From NCBI RefSeq assembly GCF_001040945.1, contig NZ_CP011930.1, positions 3,963,021-4,027,020 on the forward strand: 64,000 nucleotides of DNA, read 5' to 3'. The notes beneath the pieces were generated by a model, which ran no database searches, had not been told where the DNA came from, and saw only the letters and a list, made by a program, of their open reading frames with translations. Below, in pieces: positions 28,360 to 37,308 of this stretch. Within the stretch, counting starts at the first letter, position 1. Every line of letters begins with the position of its first letter. A program made the position numbers and the translations under genes. Origin of the DNA: Herbaspirillum seropedicae. GTDB lineage: Bacteria; Pseudomonadota; Gammaproteobacteria; Burkholderiales; Burkholderiaceae_D.

Positions 28360-28737
28360 TCATAGTGAATATGCGCGCTTTCTCCAGAAGCGATAACCAC
28401 TAACAAAGAAAATTACTCCAGAACCAAATGCCAACCAGATAGATTTACCGATGATTGGAGAGTCTGCTGGCAGATCTAACATCCTTGCACCAAGAAACGG
28501 CAAATACCAAGCACCGAAGAAAACACACAACCACGCGAGCATTAGACATGCAAACACTAATTTCCCGAAAAATGTGTAATCACGAGGCGGAGACGATAGC
28601 AACTGAATGAAGTCATTTTGCGTGGTTAGAGGAATGCCGGCCTCAGTATGCCGATGCGCGCATATGCCCACGCCCAAAGGGATAAACACCACGGCACCAG
28701 TCGTTGCACCAAGAAATAAAATTACAAAGTCGGTCAT
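28360..28737 (-). CDS. Small membrane protein, unknown
   Basis: 125 residues with three hydrophobic segments (about 4-24, 58-80, 97-115) and an Arg/Lys-rich C-terminus (FWRKRAYSL). One hairpin repeat ends 7 bp after its stop; a poor copy lies upstream. No family recognised. Confidence 0.62.
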   Translation of the reverse strand: MTDFVILFLGATTGAVVFIPLGVGICAHRHTEAGIPLTTQNDFIQLLSSPPRDYTFFGKLVFACLMLAWLCVFFGAWYLPFLGARMLDLPADSPIIGKSIWLAFGSGVIFFVSGYRFWRKRAYSL

Positions 28738-28787
28738 CTGTAAAAATTAATAAGTAACAATGACGGCTTCTGGGCACCACCTAACAG

Positions 28788-29144
28788 CTATCGATGGCAT
28801 GCAGCTTCGAGGTTGCGTGATAAGTCCCCGGGAAGAACATCGTATCCGGTTGCTCGTTCGCCTGACCAGTTCAAGCCTGCCAATAGACCATCGTTCTCCA
28901 AACCAGGAATCCAGCGAGCGAAAAATTCATCCAGACTGATTGCAACGATTTTGAAACCAAAATATGCCGAGACATTCTTCACGACCAAAGTCGCTCTGGA
29001 TTCAGACGACCAAAACGGTATTGCCCGGCCGCTGCTAGTTGATTTTGGCGCAGGAAAACCTGCAGCGTCTCTTATTGTCCAAATTACCTTCGACGCCGCG
29101 ACTTCGGAATAGAACGCAGTTGCGTGAGCTGATGAAATCCCCAT
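28788..29144 (-). CDS. DUF2750 family protein
   Basis: 118 residues matching the DUF2750 pattern in order: a VIWTIRDAAGFPAP strand-turn, AIPFWSSESRATLVVKN, IVAISLDEFFARWIPGLENDG and AGLNWSGERATGYDVLPGDL. The family is small, soluble and of unknown function, often found among toxin-immunity genes. Flanked by hairpin repeats. It is one of the few array members I can name. Confidence 0.78.
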   Translation of the reverse strand: MGISSAHATAFYSEVAASKVIWTIRDAAGFPAPKSTSSGRAIPFWSSESRATLVVKNVSAYFGFKIVAISLDEFFARWIPGLENDGLLAGLNWSGERATGYDVLPGDLSRNLEAACHR

Positions 29145-29206
29145 TTCTTAAATTTTTATCAATAATTAAAGGTAGCACCTGGCCGATTGCGGACATTGGA
29201 GACTTT

Positions 29207-29423
29207 AGCAAACAATCGCATTCTGGAACGAAAATTCCGCTTCGCAATTTTTAAACGACCGAGGCCCAATAAGGGCTTACGAGGCTCTAAATTTCTCAAT
29301 TGCGAAGCAAAAATCGGCCTAGCTATCTGATTTCTATAGTTTTCGCACCGGACTTGTAATCAGGCGCTCCGCACGAGAAAACGCCCGCGACCTGCGGGCG
29401 TTTTTTGCGCTGAGGATGTCCGC
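29207..29423. repeat. About 210-bp non-coding element, copy A
   Basis: Shares blocks in the same order with 38,061-38,277: AGCAAACA, AACGAAAATTCCGCTTCGC, ACGACCGA, CCCAATNAG, ATTGCGAAGCAAAAA, GGACTT-TAATCA-GCGCT, AACGCCCGC hairpin and ATGTCCG. Inside, GCTTCGCAA and TTGCGAAGC are inverted and can form a long stem. GCACCGGACTTGTAATC resembles the anticodon arm of tRNA-Thr(UGU). A terminator ends the element, so it may be a decayed RNA gene. Confidence 0.75.
29378..29406 (+). terminator. Terminator hairpin within repeat element copy A
   Basis: AAAACGCCCGC and GCGGGCGTTTT pair around a 5-nt loop and end in a T run on the plus strand, although no plus-strand protein gene lies upstream. Confidence 0.8.
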
Positions 29424-29454
29424 TTCTGGCCGGAAGCGGACCTTAAAACATCTG

Positions 29455-29799
29455 TTAAGAATATTCTTCAGAAATTACATATGCGTGTCTGGCTTGATCA
29501 ATCAGGAGCACGCCTCCCCACAGCGCTGCAACAATGATCCATGCAAGTAGTGCACTCCTTCTTTTTTCAGCAGTGCGGATGATGCGAAAAAACGATATCA
29601 CGTGCATCACCAAAATGATGAGGAGAAATGGCCAAAGTACGAAGAATACATAGAAGGCATCTCCCGGACCGCCAGGAGTTCCCTCCTCACCATCGATTGG
29701 CCATATGCGAGATGCTAGTAGCAAGTAAAGCGCCATTCCAGCAAGGTTGCAAAGAGTCCAAGTCGAGTACGTAGGCAATGGTTTGCTCGGGAGTCGCAT
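29455..29799 (-). CDS. Small membrane protein, conserved hypothetical
   Basis: 114 residues with three hydrophobic segments (about 15-33, 48-72, 84-101). LPTYSTWTLCNLAGMALYLLLAS followed by GGPGDAFYVFFVLWPFL resembles a conserved family of short membrane proteins that I have seen in small-gene clusters; function unknown. A hairpin repeat ends 10 bp after its stop. Confidence 0.65.
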   Translation of the reverse strand: MRLPSKPLPTYSTWTLCNLAGMALYLLLASRIWPIDGEEGTPGGPGDAFYVFFVLWPFLLIILVMHVISFFRIIRTAEKRRSALLAWIIVAALWGGVLLIDQARHAYVISEEYS

Positions 29800-29899
29800 A
29801 GAAAATATCTGGTTCTTCGGATATGCAATTTATGACCGCAAGAGCTAGGGCTACAGGAGTCCGCTTCTGGCCGTAAGCGGGCGTCCATTAAGTCAGATT

Positions 29900-30187
29900 T
29901 CATTCCGAGCTCCCGTCCTCACGCCAATATTTCCATTCACCGGACTCGACTCCGTGCTCATACTGGCCCTCTGCTGCCAATTGACCATTTTTATGAAAAT
30001 CGCGCCAAGTGCCGTGCTCATGGCCGTCAACATAATTCCCGTCGGACTGCAACTCGCCCGATGGATAGTAGGCGCGGAAGAGACCGTGCCTCAGCCATCT
30101 TGAGCCATCTCGTGAAAGATAGCGAGAATATCGAAACTTCAATTCGCCAGTCTCGTAGGGGATTTCTGCAATGTTCAGTTCCGCCAT
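29900..30187 (-). CDS. MORN-repeat protein (YwqK-like antitoxin family)
   Basis: 95 residues composed of MORN-type repeats: HGLFRAYYPSGELQSDGNYV, DGHEHGTWRDFHKNGQLAAEG and QYEHGVESGEWKYWREDGS. Such proteins are often annotated as YwqK-family antitoxins and found with polymorphic toxins. No toxin is adjacent. A hairpin repeat lies 14 bp after the stop. Confidence 0.8.
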   Translation of the reverse strand: MAELNIAEIPYETGELKFRYSRYLSRDGSRWLRHGLFRAYYPSGELQSDGNYVDGHEHGTWRDFHKNGQLAAEGQYEHGVESGEWKYWREDGSSE

Positions 30188-30313
30188 GGTGTTAGATCGT
30201 TAATGGATCGGGGGCTTACTCATAGTTTTTCTGGCTATTTCATCGCTCTATGCTTTAACCGACGTCCGCTTCTGGCCGATAGCGGAATAAATGCGAAGTT
30301 AGTCCGGGCGATC

Positions 30314-30568
30314 CTACTTGGCCCGCATCTCGTCGGAGACGAAGCCGAGGTCGCAGACGGAACAATAATACCCCTCAACAAATTGCTCCAGAGGTGCATC
30401 GCTGATTTTCTCTGGATTGCATTCATCCACTGCGAGTTGATCCTTGCGCCTATACCCAGCGCGCTCCTCTAAAAATAGGGCCTTCGGACTCGCTCGACCA
30501 ATGAGGACTGTTTTCCTACGGACATGCGTGCTTGAGCCGCATTTTGGACAGGTGTCAGTATTTTTCAT
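30314..30568 (-). CDS. Small zinc-ribbon protein
   Basis: 84 residues from ATG 30568 with a split zinc ribbon: CPKCGS near the N-terminus and CSVCDLGF near the C-terminus, about 55 residues apart. GGGGG stands nine bases upstream; an ATG at 30574 is also possible. Last unit of the array before the tRNA fragment. Function unknown; the pairs of Cys suggest one bound zinc. Confidence 0.7.
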   Translation of the reverse strand: MKNTDTCPKCGSSTHVRRKTVLIGRASPKALFLEERAGYRRKDQLAVDECNPEKISDAPLEQFVEGYYCSVCDLGFVSDEMRAK

Positions 30569-30797
30569 CACCATATTCCCCCAAGACTTGAGTGCTTTCC
30601 AGCACAGATATTGTCCGATTGCGGATGCAGTGCATCGCACTTTATCACCGCCCGCGACGCCTGCCTATTTGAGGGTAATTAGACGAAAGCCATTCCAATT
30701 AAATCAAGTACTTACCGATGCCTGCTAATGGTTTGAATAGCCCGGCCTCCCCACCCTAACCTGCTGTTTGTTATAAATTGTCAGCCACTAGGGTAGC

Positions 30798-30845
30798 CAT
30801 TCCGCAATCAGTAGTTCGACGGTTCGACTCCGCCCGTCAGCGCCA
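30798..30845 (+). repeat. 3' fragment of a tRNA-Thr gene (probable island right end)
   Basis: Matches the tRNA-Thr(CGU) gene at 15,938-15,987 from the anticodon arm to CCA with roughly six changes (AATCAGTAG, TCGACGGTTCGA and CCGCCC identical; CATCAGCACCA has become CGTCAGCGCCA). The 5' half does not form a cloverleaf. It keeps the same unusual GACGG/CCGCC T stem. Confidence 0.8.
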
Positions 30846-30856
30846 ATAAGATCAAG

Positions 30857-30892
30857 CAATCAAGCCAACTCTTCGGAGTTGGCTTGATTGCG
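30857..30892 (+). terminator. Strong hairpin with UUCG tetraloop after the tRNA fragment
   Basis: A perfect 15-bp stem (CAATCAAGCCAACTC with GAGTTGGCTTGATTG) closed by TTCG lies 11 bp after the tRNA-like CCA, in the position of a tRNA terminator. It is followed by only a short T run. Confidence 0.75.
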
Positions 30893-30940
30893 TTTCAGCC
30901 CGGTGCAGGCAATGCATAGATTGTTGCGAAGACCTGGAAC

Positions 30941-31234
30941 TTAGGCCGGTTGACCAGATTTTGCAATTGGCTTCGGGTGTTGGTCAGAAACCCCAGGATC
31001 CAGGGCACTAGAACTCTCAGACTGCTCAAGCGCAGTAATTTTTAACTGGGCGGTCCATATGCCCATACTGCGCAGGCTGGCAAAGTCAGGATAGACGTTT
31101 GCAGTATCCCTCAGCAATTCGACCCTCTTTCCCTTTTTCAGCTCTATGGCCAATCGCCAACCGCCGCCAATTTCATAGCCAACGATCATTACTTCAAACC
31201 CGCGGTAGGAATAATTAAAGGTCAATGAAGCCAC
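30941..31234 (-). CDS. Hypothetical protein
   Basis: 97 residues beginning MASLTFNYSYRGFEVMIVGYEIGGGWRLAIELKKGK-like beta-rich sequence, followed by a disordered Ser/Pro tail. No membrane segment and no family recognised. It lies just outside the tRNA-Thr fragment and before a long intergenic space. Confidence 0.55.
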   Translation of the reverse strand: MASLTFNYSYRGFEVMIVGYEIGGGWRLAIELKKGKRVELLRDTANVYPDFASLRSMGIWTAQLKITALEQSESSSALDPGVSDQHPKPIAKSGQPA

Positions 31235-31992
31235 AAGCGGCCCTTAGGGTTTAGGCGGGGGAGTCGCGGGTGTCGCGCCTCCGTCTGCACGTGGAATGGG
31301 TGCGCGGCTTAATAACGTTGTGTGTGATTAAGTATTATCGCCAGCTCTGCAGATACATCACAGAATGATGGGTTTCGCTTTCCTGCAATATAAGAACTAT
31401 TGCAGATAACTACAAGCTCAACAGGGAAGACTCAGGCCGCAGGAAAGCGTTTCTCGTCTCGACCAATACCTCTGCCATCATCACGAGTTCCTGAAGGGCG
31501 CGGCCTTGGCTTGAACGGTGACCCGAGAGGTGTGTTCACTGGCAAGAGTCCCGCCAGACGGAGCGGCGAGAAACTGTTTTTTCAGACCGGAGCGATGTTC
31601 GGAAGCGAACATGTGGACTCTCCCCAAAGACCGCAGGCCATCATCGTTGCGTTATAGAGCTGCTGACCGCTCAGACGATCAACCGCCCGCGCATCAAAGT
31701 CCCGCAGAAAAATAGCCGGCCCGGCTGGCAGCCATTGCCATGCGTAAGCTTGCGAACGATTCCGTTTGCTGAAGAAATTTTCTAAAAAAGCTACCAACTG
31801 TACACCGACCTTCGCTCTTTTGTTTAATTACTCGTTTTTATTGTGGAATAACACACACACTTTTGCTCTTAGGGAAAATTCGAGAACTCCATATGGTCTG
31901 ATCTTGAAGGGTTTAGCCAGGAAGGATAACACTCGGATTTTTGATATGGATTAAATAGCTCGCATTCAATTTCAACCATAAAAGGGGGTTCC
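31235..31992. other. Intergenic region, 758 bp, no supported gene
   Basis: Between the hypothetical gene at 30,941 and the chemotaxis receptor. It becomes AT-rich close to the receptor start, where a promoter is expected, but I see no clear sigma-28 or sigma-70 box. No tRNA, known riboswitch or repeat was recognised. Confidence 0.5.
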
Positions 31993-33621
31993 ATGTTCAA
32001 ACACATGAAAATCGGCACGAAGCTTGCGCTGGGGTTCGGGGCGCTGGTCGTTCTCACCATTCTCGTCTCGGGCATATCGTTAAGCAGTATTCGCGCCCTG
32101 ACAAGTTCGATCAAAGCCGTTCTCGCTGTACAAGATCAAAAGTTGGCGCCCTTGTATGCTGCGCGGGAAGCCCTGGATCAGACTGGCATCGCCGCTCGTA
32201 ATGCCTATGTTTTCCGCAGTGACGCCGACGCTCAGAAAGAGCTGGCGATCGTGGATGAGCAGAAGCAGTTATATCTGAAGGCCATCAAAGATCTCGGGCC
32301 CCTGTTCGCCGGGAACAAGGAATTTGAAAAAGTGCGATCCGGGATGTTGCAGATGGCGGAAGAACTCAAGCGTCCTCGGCTCTATCGCGAAAGCGGGAGA
32401 TCCGAGGAGTATCGTGATTTCCTTGTCAATGAATGCAGCCCTTTGCGGCGCCAGATCGTCTCGGATATTGGGACCGTCCTTGCTCAGGTAGAAGCGGAAA
32501 ACAACAGGGCCCAGGATGCGACGGACAAAATGGCCCAACTGGCCGCTCTTACCGTTGCAGTGTTGACGCTCGTTGTGGTCGTCATTTCCATCCTCATCGC
32601 CGTCCTTCTTACACGAGGGTTGCTGAAACAACTCGGCGGAGAACCGACGTACGCGGCGCAGATCGCGCAGCAGATCGCCGACGGCGATTTGACCGCAAAC
32701 GTCCAGACCAAAACTGGAGACAACTCCAGCCTCTTGTTTGCCATCAAGAACATGCGTGACAGTCTGGTGTCGATTGTTGCCCAGGTCCGGCAAGGCACTT
32801 TCACTATCGAACAGGCCTCCTCTGAGATCGCTTCAGGCAATCTTGATCTCTCGTCGAGAACCGAACAACAGGCCAGCTCGCTGGAAGAAACGGCGTCCGC
32901 CATGGAAGAGCTGATGACCACCGTCAAACAAAACGCTGACAACGCAAAACAGGCAAGTCAGCTTGCCGTTTCTGCTTCAGAGGTCGCCAGTCAAGGAGGC
33001 GAAGTGGTCGCCCAGGTGGTGACGACGATGGATGGCATCAACGCGTCTTCGCGAAAGATCGTGGACATCATCAGTGTCATCGACGGTATCGCCTTCCAGA
33101 CGAATATCCTTGCACTCAATGCGGCGGTGGAAGCCGCCCGTGCAGGGGAACAAGGACGCGGCTTTGCGGTTGTGGCATCGGAGGTCCGCAGTCTGGCGCA
33201 GCGCAGCGCGACCGCGGCGAAGGAAATTACCGAATTGATCAATGATTCAGTCAGCCAGATCGAGCGTGGCAGCAGCCTGGTGGAGCAAGCTGGGCAAACC
33301 ATGGAGAACGTAGTCAACAGCGTCAAGCGGGTGACGGATGTGGTTGCCGAAATATCAATGGCCAGCCAGGAACAGAGCCACGGGATTACCCAAGTCAATA
33401 CCGCGATCACTCACATGGATGAGGCCACGCAACAAAATTCGGCACTCGTGGAAGAAGCCGCCGCAGCAGCCAATTCCATGAAGGAGCAGGCTGGTGCATT
33501 GTCGGGGCTGGTCGCGACCTTCCGACTGGATGCCCAACAAGCACGCCAATCAGGCTATTCCCAAGCGTCCGCGCCCGCTCACGCCCATCACGTGACGGGA
33601 AATCTGCCCCTACTTAACTAG
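31993..33621 (+). CDS. Methyl-accepting chemotaxis protein
   Basis: 542 residues. TM1 (about 11-31) and TM2 (about 187-211) flank a periplasmic four-helix-bundle sensor, followed by HAMP (about 212-265) and the cytoplasmic signalling hairpin, with the conserved tip [20 protein letters not shown] then [19 protein letters not shown]. The C-terminus lacks an NWETF-like CheR-binding peptide. AAGGGGG stands upstream of the ATG. It is an orphan receptor with no che genes nearby; ligand unknown. Confidence 0.94.
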   Translation: MFKHMKIGTKLALGFGALVVLTILVSGISLSSIRALTSSIKAVLAVQDQKLAPLYAAREALDQTGIAARNAYVFRSDADAQKELAIVDEQKQLYLKAIKDLGPLFAGNKEFEKVRSGMLQMAEELKRPRLYRESGRSEEYRDFLVNECSPLRRQIVSDIGTVLAQVEAENNRAQDATDKMAQLAALTVAVLTLVVVVISILIAVLLTRGLLKQLGGEPTYAAQIAQQIADGDLTANVQTKTGDNSSLLFAIKNMRDSLVSIVAQVRQGTFTIEQASSEIASGNLDLSSRTEQQASSLEETASAMEELMTTVKQNADNAKQASQLAVSASEVASQGGEVVAQVVTTMDGINASSRKIVDIISVIDGIAFQTNILALNAAVEAARAGEQGRGFAVVASEVRSLAQRSATAAKEITELINDSVSQIERGSSLVEQAGQTMENVVNSVKRVTDVVAEISMASQEQSHGITQVNTAITHMDEATQQNSALVEEAAAAANSMKEQAGALSGLVATFRLDAQQARQSGYSQASAPAHAHHVTGNLPLLN

Positions 33622-33650
33622 GATTCTGCGCCTTTTTGAATTGAATAAAC

Positions 33651-33675
33651 GAACGCCCGCACCAAGCGGGCGTTC
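33651..33675 (+). terminator. Hairpin after the chemotaxis receptor gene
   Basis: GAACGCCCGC and GCGGGCGTTC pair perfectly over 10 bp around ACCAA, 29 bp after the stop. The following T run is short, so termination strength is uncertain. Confidence 0.65.
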
Positions 33676-33806
33676 TGCCAAGGAAGCGAGGCAATTATCT
33701 CGGCCTCCCCCTGTAGGGACATCCCTAGCGCTCGGCTATCAGGTTCTTCCCGATATAGCTCATCGGTTCAACCGTGTATAAAGAGCGAGATAAACAGGGA
33801 GGGCGC

Positions 33807-34154
33807 ATGCTGGAGGCAGTGTGGGAAAAGATAGTTGATCGTTATGTGCAGGAAATCCGTGCATTAGGAAATAAGGCGGAACAGGGGGAACTGGTAGGCG
33901 ATCTGGTGCGAAAGAAAGTAAGAAAATGCCTGATTGAGATGCATGCATCAGGTGCGGAGCCGGAAGATATCCGAGCGATCTTTGGCAGTCTGGAAATTCA
34001 AGCCCGCGTCCCCTGCCCGGTTTCGGAGCCGAGATTATTTCAGCTGCTGACCGCAGCAAGAGCGCATGCCGAATTTCTGCTATTCATTGAAGAAAACCGC
34101 AAATCATGTGCTCGCTCGGATGGAAAGGGCGAAGACCTCGGCCCTTTTCATTAG
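33807..34154 (+). CDS. Hypothetical protein
   Basis: 115 residues, helical and charged: MLEAVWEKIVDRYVQEIRAL, QGELVGDLVRKKVRKCLIEMHASG, LLTAARAHAEFLLFIEENRKS. AGGGAGGG stands four bases before ATG 33807, which decides the start over an ATG at 33774. No family recognised. Confidence 0.6.
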   Translation: MLEAVWEKIVDRYVQEIRALGNKAEQGELVGDLVRKKVRKCLIEMHASGAEPEDIRAIFGSLEIQARVPCPVSEPRLFQLLTAARAHAEFLLFIEENRKSCARSDGKGEDLGPFH

Positions 34155-34221
34155 GCGGTTTCGATATGGTCGACAGGCACAGCAATTCTTACCTTGGGGC
34201 CTGAACATTCTCGCCGCACTT

Positions 34222-35115
34222 TCAACTGCGTATATAAGCGCCCAATCCTGCCACCAACGCCGCAAATGTCACAGCGCAGCGTGGACTCGCTCGCAAATCC
34301 TCATGCATGGCTACCCAGGTTTCCATCTTGAGTGCGAATTGCCTGGGCAGAAGACGCACCAGGGCAACGTCCCTCGCCGCTAGCGCCACCTGGCAGATGC
34401 CGATGCCGAAGCCGGCGCGAATGGCGGCCAATTGCGCCAGATCGCTGTCGGTGCGCAAGGCCAGGGCGGCGCGCGACAGCCAGGGGATTTGCTTCAGTAC
34501 GTTGCGCACATAGGCGCTTTCCTGGTCGAAGCCGATGAGCGTATGATCGGCCAGCGCGTCAACCGATTTCGGTGCGCCGTGGACCGTGAGGTAGGACTGG
34601 TGGGCATGCAGCCCCAATTCAATGCTGCCCAGCCGCTTGGCGACCAGCGCATCCTGCGCCGGCCGGAACATGCGCACGGCGATATCCGCCTCTCGCTGCA
34701 GCAAGTCATCGGCCTTGTTTGACAGGACCAGTTCGACGCGCAGCTCCGGATGTCGATGCCTGAGCGCCGCCAGGATAGGCGGCAGCACTTCCACGCTGAT
34801 GACTTCGCTGGCGGTCAGCCTGACCGTACCGCGTACTTCCTTACCCTGGCTACTGGCAGCCCGGCGCAACGCGGCCGAGTTGGCGGCAATCGCGGCCGCA
34901 TAGGGCTTGAGTTCCAGGGCAGCATCGGTGGGCGAAAAACCGTCGAAGGAGCGGACGAAGAGTTTCAGTCCCAGCGTCGATTCCAGGTTTTCGATATGGC
35001 GGCCTACGGTCGGCTGCGTCAGGCCCATCTCGCGTCCGGCCGCTGACAACGATCCCGTCTCCAGGACCTTGAGGAAGCTACGGTACCACTCCCAGTTAGG
35101 TTCGATATCGGCCAT
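34222..35115 (-). CDS. LysR-family transcriptional regulator
   Basis: 297 residues: winged helix at about 8-66 (FLKVLETGSLSAAGREMGLTQPTVGRHIENLE) and a LysR substrate-binding domain after about residue 92 (VRGTVRLTASEVISVEVLPPIL). Divergent from the epimerase-like gene with 108 bp between starts; the TATTAATTAATG stretch before its own start lies in that shared region. It likely regulates that neighbour. Effector unknown. Confidence 0.93.
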   Translation of the reverse strand: MADIEPNWEWYRSFLKVLETGSLSAAGREMGLTQPTVGRHIENLESTLGLKLFVRSFDGFSPTDAALELKPYAAAIAANSAALRRAASSQGKEVRGTVRLTASEVISVEVLPPILAALRHRHPELRVELVLSNKADDLLQREADIAVRMFRPAQDALVAKRLGSIELGLHAHQSYLTVHGAPKSVDALADHTLIGFDQESAYVRNVLKQIPWLSRAALALRTDSDLAQLAAIRAGFGIGICQVALAARDVALVRLLPRQFALKMETWVAMHEDLRASPRCAVTFAALVAGLGAYIRS

Positions 35116-35223
35116 GGTATTAATTAATGTATAGGTGCTAGGCTAATTTATGCAATTTTCATTGGCGCGTCAATTTCGCACAATGGGGTCTCTTCCAACC
35201 ACACCCTAAGCAAGGAGCATCCC

Positions 35224-36156
35224 ATGTCCAAGATTGCCCTGTTCGGCGCTGCTGGCGCCATCGGTCGAAGCATCGCCTCTGCCATCAGCGCCCAAGGCCA
35301 GCATTACCGCGTTGTAGGTCGCAGCGAGGAGACCTTGCGCCAGACCTTCGGAGCAGACCCGCGCGCCGAGATCGTCAGTTGGGACCCCGATTCACCTGCT
35401 TCGGTGGAAGCCGCCGCGCACGGCATCGACACGCTGATCTACCTGGTCGGCGTCCACTACACGCGGTTCGAGCTGCATCCCGAACTGATGCGCAAGACCT
35501 TGGCCGGCGCCATCAGCGCTGGCGTCAGGCAGATTCTCCTGATCGGCACGGTGTACCCCTACGGTTTGCCGCAGACCACCCCGGTGCGCGAAGACCACCC
35601 GCGCGCGCCGCATACCTTCAAGGGGCGCATGCGCAAGGCGCAGGAAGATCTGCTGATGCAAGCGCACACCGAAGGGCGCATCCGCGCGGCCGTGCTGCGC
35701 CTGCCGGACTTCTACGGCCCCGGCGTCGAAGCCAGCCTGTTGCATGGTGCGATCAAGGCGGCTGCGCAAGGCGGCACGGCGGACATGATCGGGCCACTGG
35801 ATCGTCCACACGAGTTCGTGTTCGTGCCTGACGTCGGACCGGTCGTGGCGAAGCTGGTCGGCACCCCGGCTGCATTCGGCAAGATCTGGCACCTGGCTGG
35901 CGCGGGCGTGACGACGCAAAAAGCGCTGGTTGCCGAAATGGAGCGCCAGACCGGACGCAAGCTGAAAACCCGTGTGGTGGGAAAAACCATGCTGCGGCTC
36001 ATCGGCATGTTCAATCCGGTGATGCGCGAGCTGGTGGAGATGCATTATCTGCAGACGCAGCCGGTGATCATGGATGATTCGGCGCTTCAGCAGTTGATCG
36101 GACCGATAGAAAAGACGTCCTACGCTGATGGCATCCGCAAGGCGCTCATGGGCTAG
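35224..36156 (+). CDS. NAD(P)-binding epimerase/dehydratase-like protein
   Basis: 310 residues with an N-terminal Rossmann motif FGAAGAIGRSIASAI, GIDTLIYLVGVHY, a GTVYPYG block and the extended SDR/NmrA-like C-terminal half. The usual YxxxK is not obvious, so it may be an atypical extended SDR. AAGGAG precedes the ATG. Divergent from the LysR regulator, which probably controls it. Substrate unknown. Confidence 0.85.
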   Translation: MSKIALFGAAGAIGRSIASAISAQGQHYRVVGRSEETLRQTFGADPRAEIVSWDPDSPASVEAAAHGIDTLIYLVGVHYTRFELHPELMRKTLAGAISAGVRQILLIGTVYPYGLPQTTPVREDHPRAPHTFKGRMRKAQEDLLMQAHTEGRIRAAVLRLPDFYGPGVEASLLHGAIKAAAQGGTADMIGPLDRPHEFVFVPDVGPVVAKLVGTPAAFGKIWHLAGAGVTTQKALVAEMERQTGRKLKTRVVGKTMLRLIGMFNPVMRELVEMHYLQTQPVIMDDSALQQLIGPIEKTSYADGIRKALMG

Positions 36157-36350
36157 GGTAAGTTGGCCATCGGAGTCGCGCGAGGGCCAAGGACGACGAT
36201 GTCGGGATGACAAGACAACTGTTCCGGTGAAATGCGGGAGAAATTCAGGTTTGTTCCCTCCTTTAAACAGTTAGACTTTTCTCATACTGCCGGTAGCAGA
36301 TGCCCCCTCAATGCGTGTACTCACGCATTACCTCTCAAGGAACCAATGCG

Positions 36351-37034
36351 ATGATCATTTCCGGCACCCAGGCTTCACCCCAAGCGCCCGCCAAGCTGAG
36401 TTCTCCTTTGCCTCAGACCGCAGCAGATCCGGCCACCAGCCAGGCAGAAGATTCGGCCAAGGTCACGATTTCCTCCAAGGCCTTGCAGAAAGCCAGCGAC
36501 GCTGAGGGAAAGACTGATGAGCTTGCAAGTCCGTATCGTTTGACGGGCCCGGCCACCCTGGTCAGTTCCTTGAACCCCGTCGTTTATCAAATGCCGGAAG
36601 CCTTGATAAAGGAAATGGAGGTCCGCGGCAAAGAGGAGGCGGCCCGCAATCAGATCAGCTCGCAGTACGCACGCGATCACCAATACCAGACCGTCGGGCA
36701 GGTACTGGTCAACGGCAAGCTATTTGCCGAAGTCAATGATGCTGGCGGTTATGCCTCCGTAAAGAATTCCATTCCCGGGCTGAGTGACGCCGCCCTGAAT
36801 CCTCAGGAGCGCCTGGAAGAGATCGCCCAAGCCTTGAAGGGCCAAGGAAAGGTGGAAATCAGGTATGCCAATTTTGAGCCCGGCATTGGTGGCTCGGGAG
36901 GCCCTGGAGCGCCGGAATCCATGCTCCCATCCTTTACGGCGCGAAACATCCATGACATCTTCGCGGAAGCCATTGAAGCGGCCGGGCGTTTGCGTGCCGC
37001 GTCATTGCAAGCGTCAGAGTCCAAGGCTTCGTAG
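36351..37034 (+). CDS. Hypothetical protein
   Basis: 227 residues. The N-terminal 60 residues are Ala/Pro/Ser-rich and probably disordered (QASPQAPAKLSSPLPQTAAD, VTISSKALQKASDAEGK), the middle is mixed (SQYARDHQYQTVGQVLVNGKLFAEV) and the end helical. No signal peptide. AAGGA stands nine bases before ATG 36351, preferred over an in-frame ATG at 36300. No family recognised. Confidence 0.62.
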   Translation: MIISGTQASPQAPAKLSSPLPQTAADPATSQAEDSAKVTISSKALQKASDAEGKTDELASPYRLTGPATLVSSLNPVVYQMPEALIKEMEVRGKEEAARNQISSQYARDHQYQTVGQVLVNGKLFAEVNDAGGYASVKNSIPGLSDAALNPQERLEEIAQALKGQGKVEIRYANFEPGIGGSGGPGAPESMLPSFTARNIHDIFAEAIEAAGRLRAASLQASESKAS

Positions 37035-37308
37035 AAGCGGCTGTAATGCCCGACCAAAAGCCCGCTCAAAAAGGCAGCTCCAAGGTGTCAATACGGATAT
37101 GAACAGCAGGCATTACCCTGCTCGCGATATGAAGCCTGGTCATCCTGCTAGTTGGGCCATTTTATTGAGATGACCTCTTTTGGCCAGTGCAGGCCTTCAC
37201 GCAATCAGAAATCTTTCCATTGAACTGTCGACAAAGCAGGAGCCGGCTGGAAGTCTTATCCACTTCGAAAATCTTCCTCTTCAGCGAAGCCGAAACAATC
37301 GCTTTGAT

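Larger units (their letters stand above)
29145..29454. other. Intergenic region holding repeat element copy A and a terminator
   Basis: Contains a hairpin repeat (29171-29199), the approximately 210-bp repeated element (29207-29423), a terminator hairpin (29378-29406) and the next hairpin repeat (29415-29445). No gene. Confidence 0.7.
23667..30628. repeat. Dispersed hairpin repeat, about 17 copies, spacing small genes
   Basis: The core reads GTCCGC, then TTCTGGCCGAT, then GCGGAC, so the ends pair (8 bp in the best copies). Approximate copies: 23667-23694, 24472-24498, 24876-24900, 24933-24960, 25376-25400, 25659-25687, 26213-26240, 26798-26824, 27331-27365, 27855-27881, 28327-28353, 28760-28782 (poor), 29171-29199, 29415-29445, 29857-29886, 30261-30290, 30610-30628 (half). 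A further half copy is at 38266-38285. Most copies sit 0-100 bp after a stop codon of a minus-strand gene and before the start of the next, so each unit looks like one gene plus a 3' repeat. Confidence 0.8.

Noticed and set aside
30203..30472. 89-codon plus-strand frame opposite the zinc-ribbon gene
   Set aside because: Antisense to a gene with clear CxxC pairs.
23667..30628. Integron attC array
   Set aside because: The repeats lack the GTTRRRY/RYYYAAC cores and no integron integrase is present; the structure is a simple hairpin.
23667..30628. CRISPR array
   Set aside because: Spacing is variable and hundreds of bases long, with genes between repeats; no cas gene.
30782..30845. Complete second tRNA-Thr gene
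   Set aside because: The 5' half does not pair with the 3' acceptor CGTCAGC and no D arm can be formed; only the 3' part is tRNA-like.
31381..31640. Riboswitch upstream of the chemotaxis receptor
   Set aside because: GC-rich stems can be drawn, but no conserved riboswitch core was recognised and the distance to the start is large.
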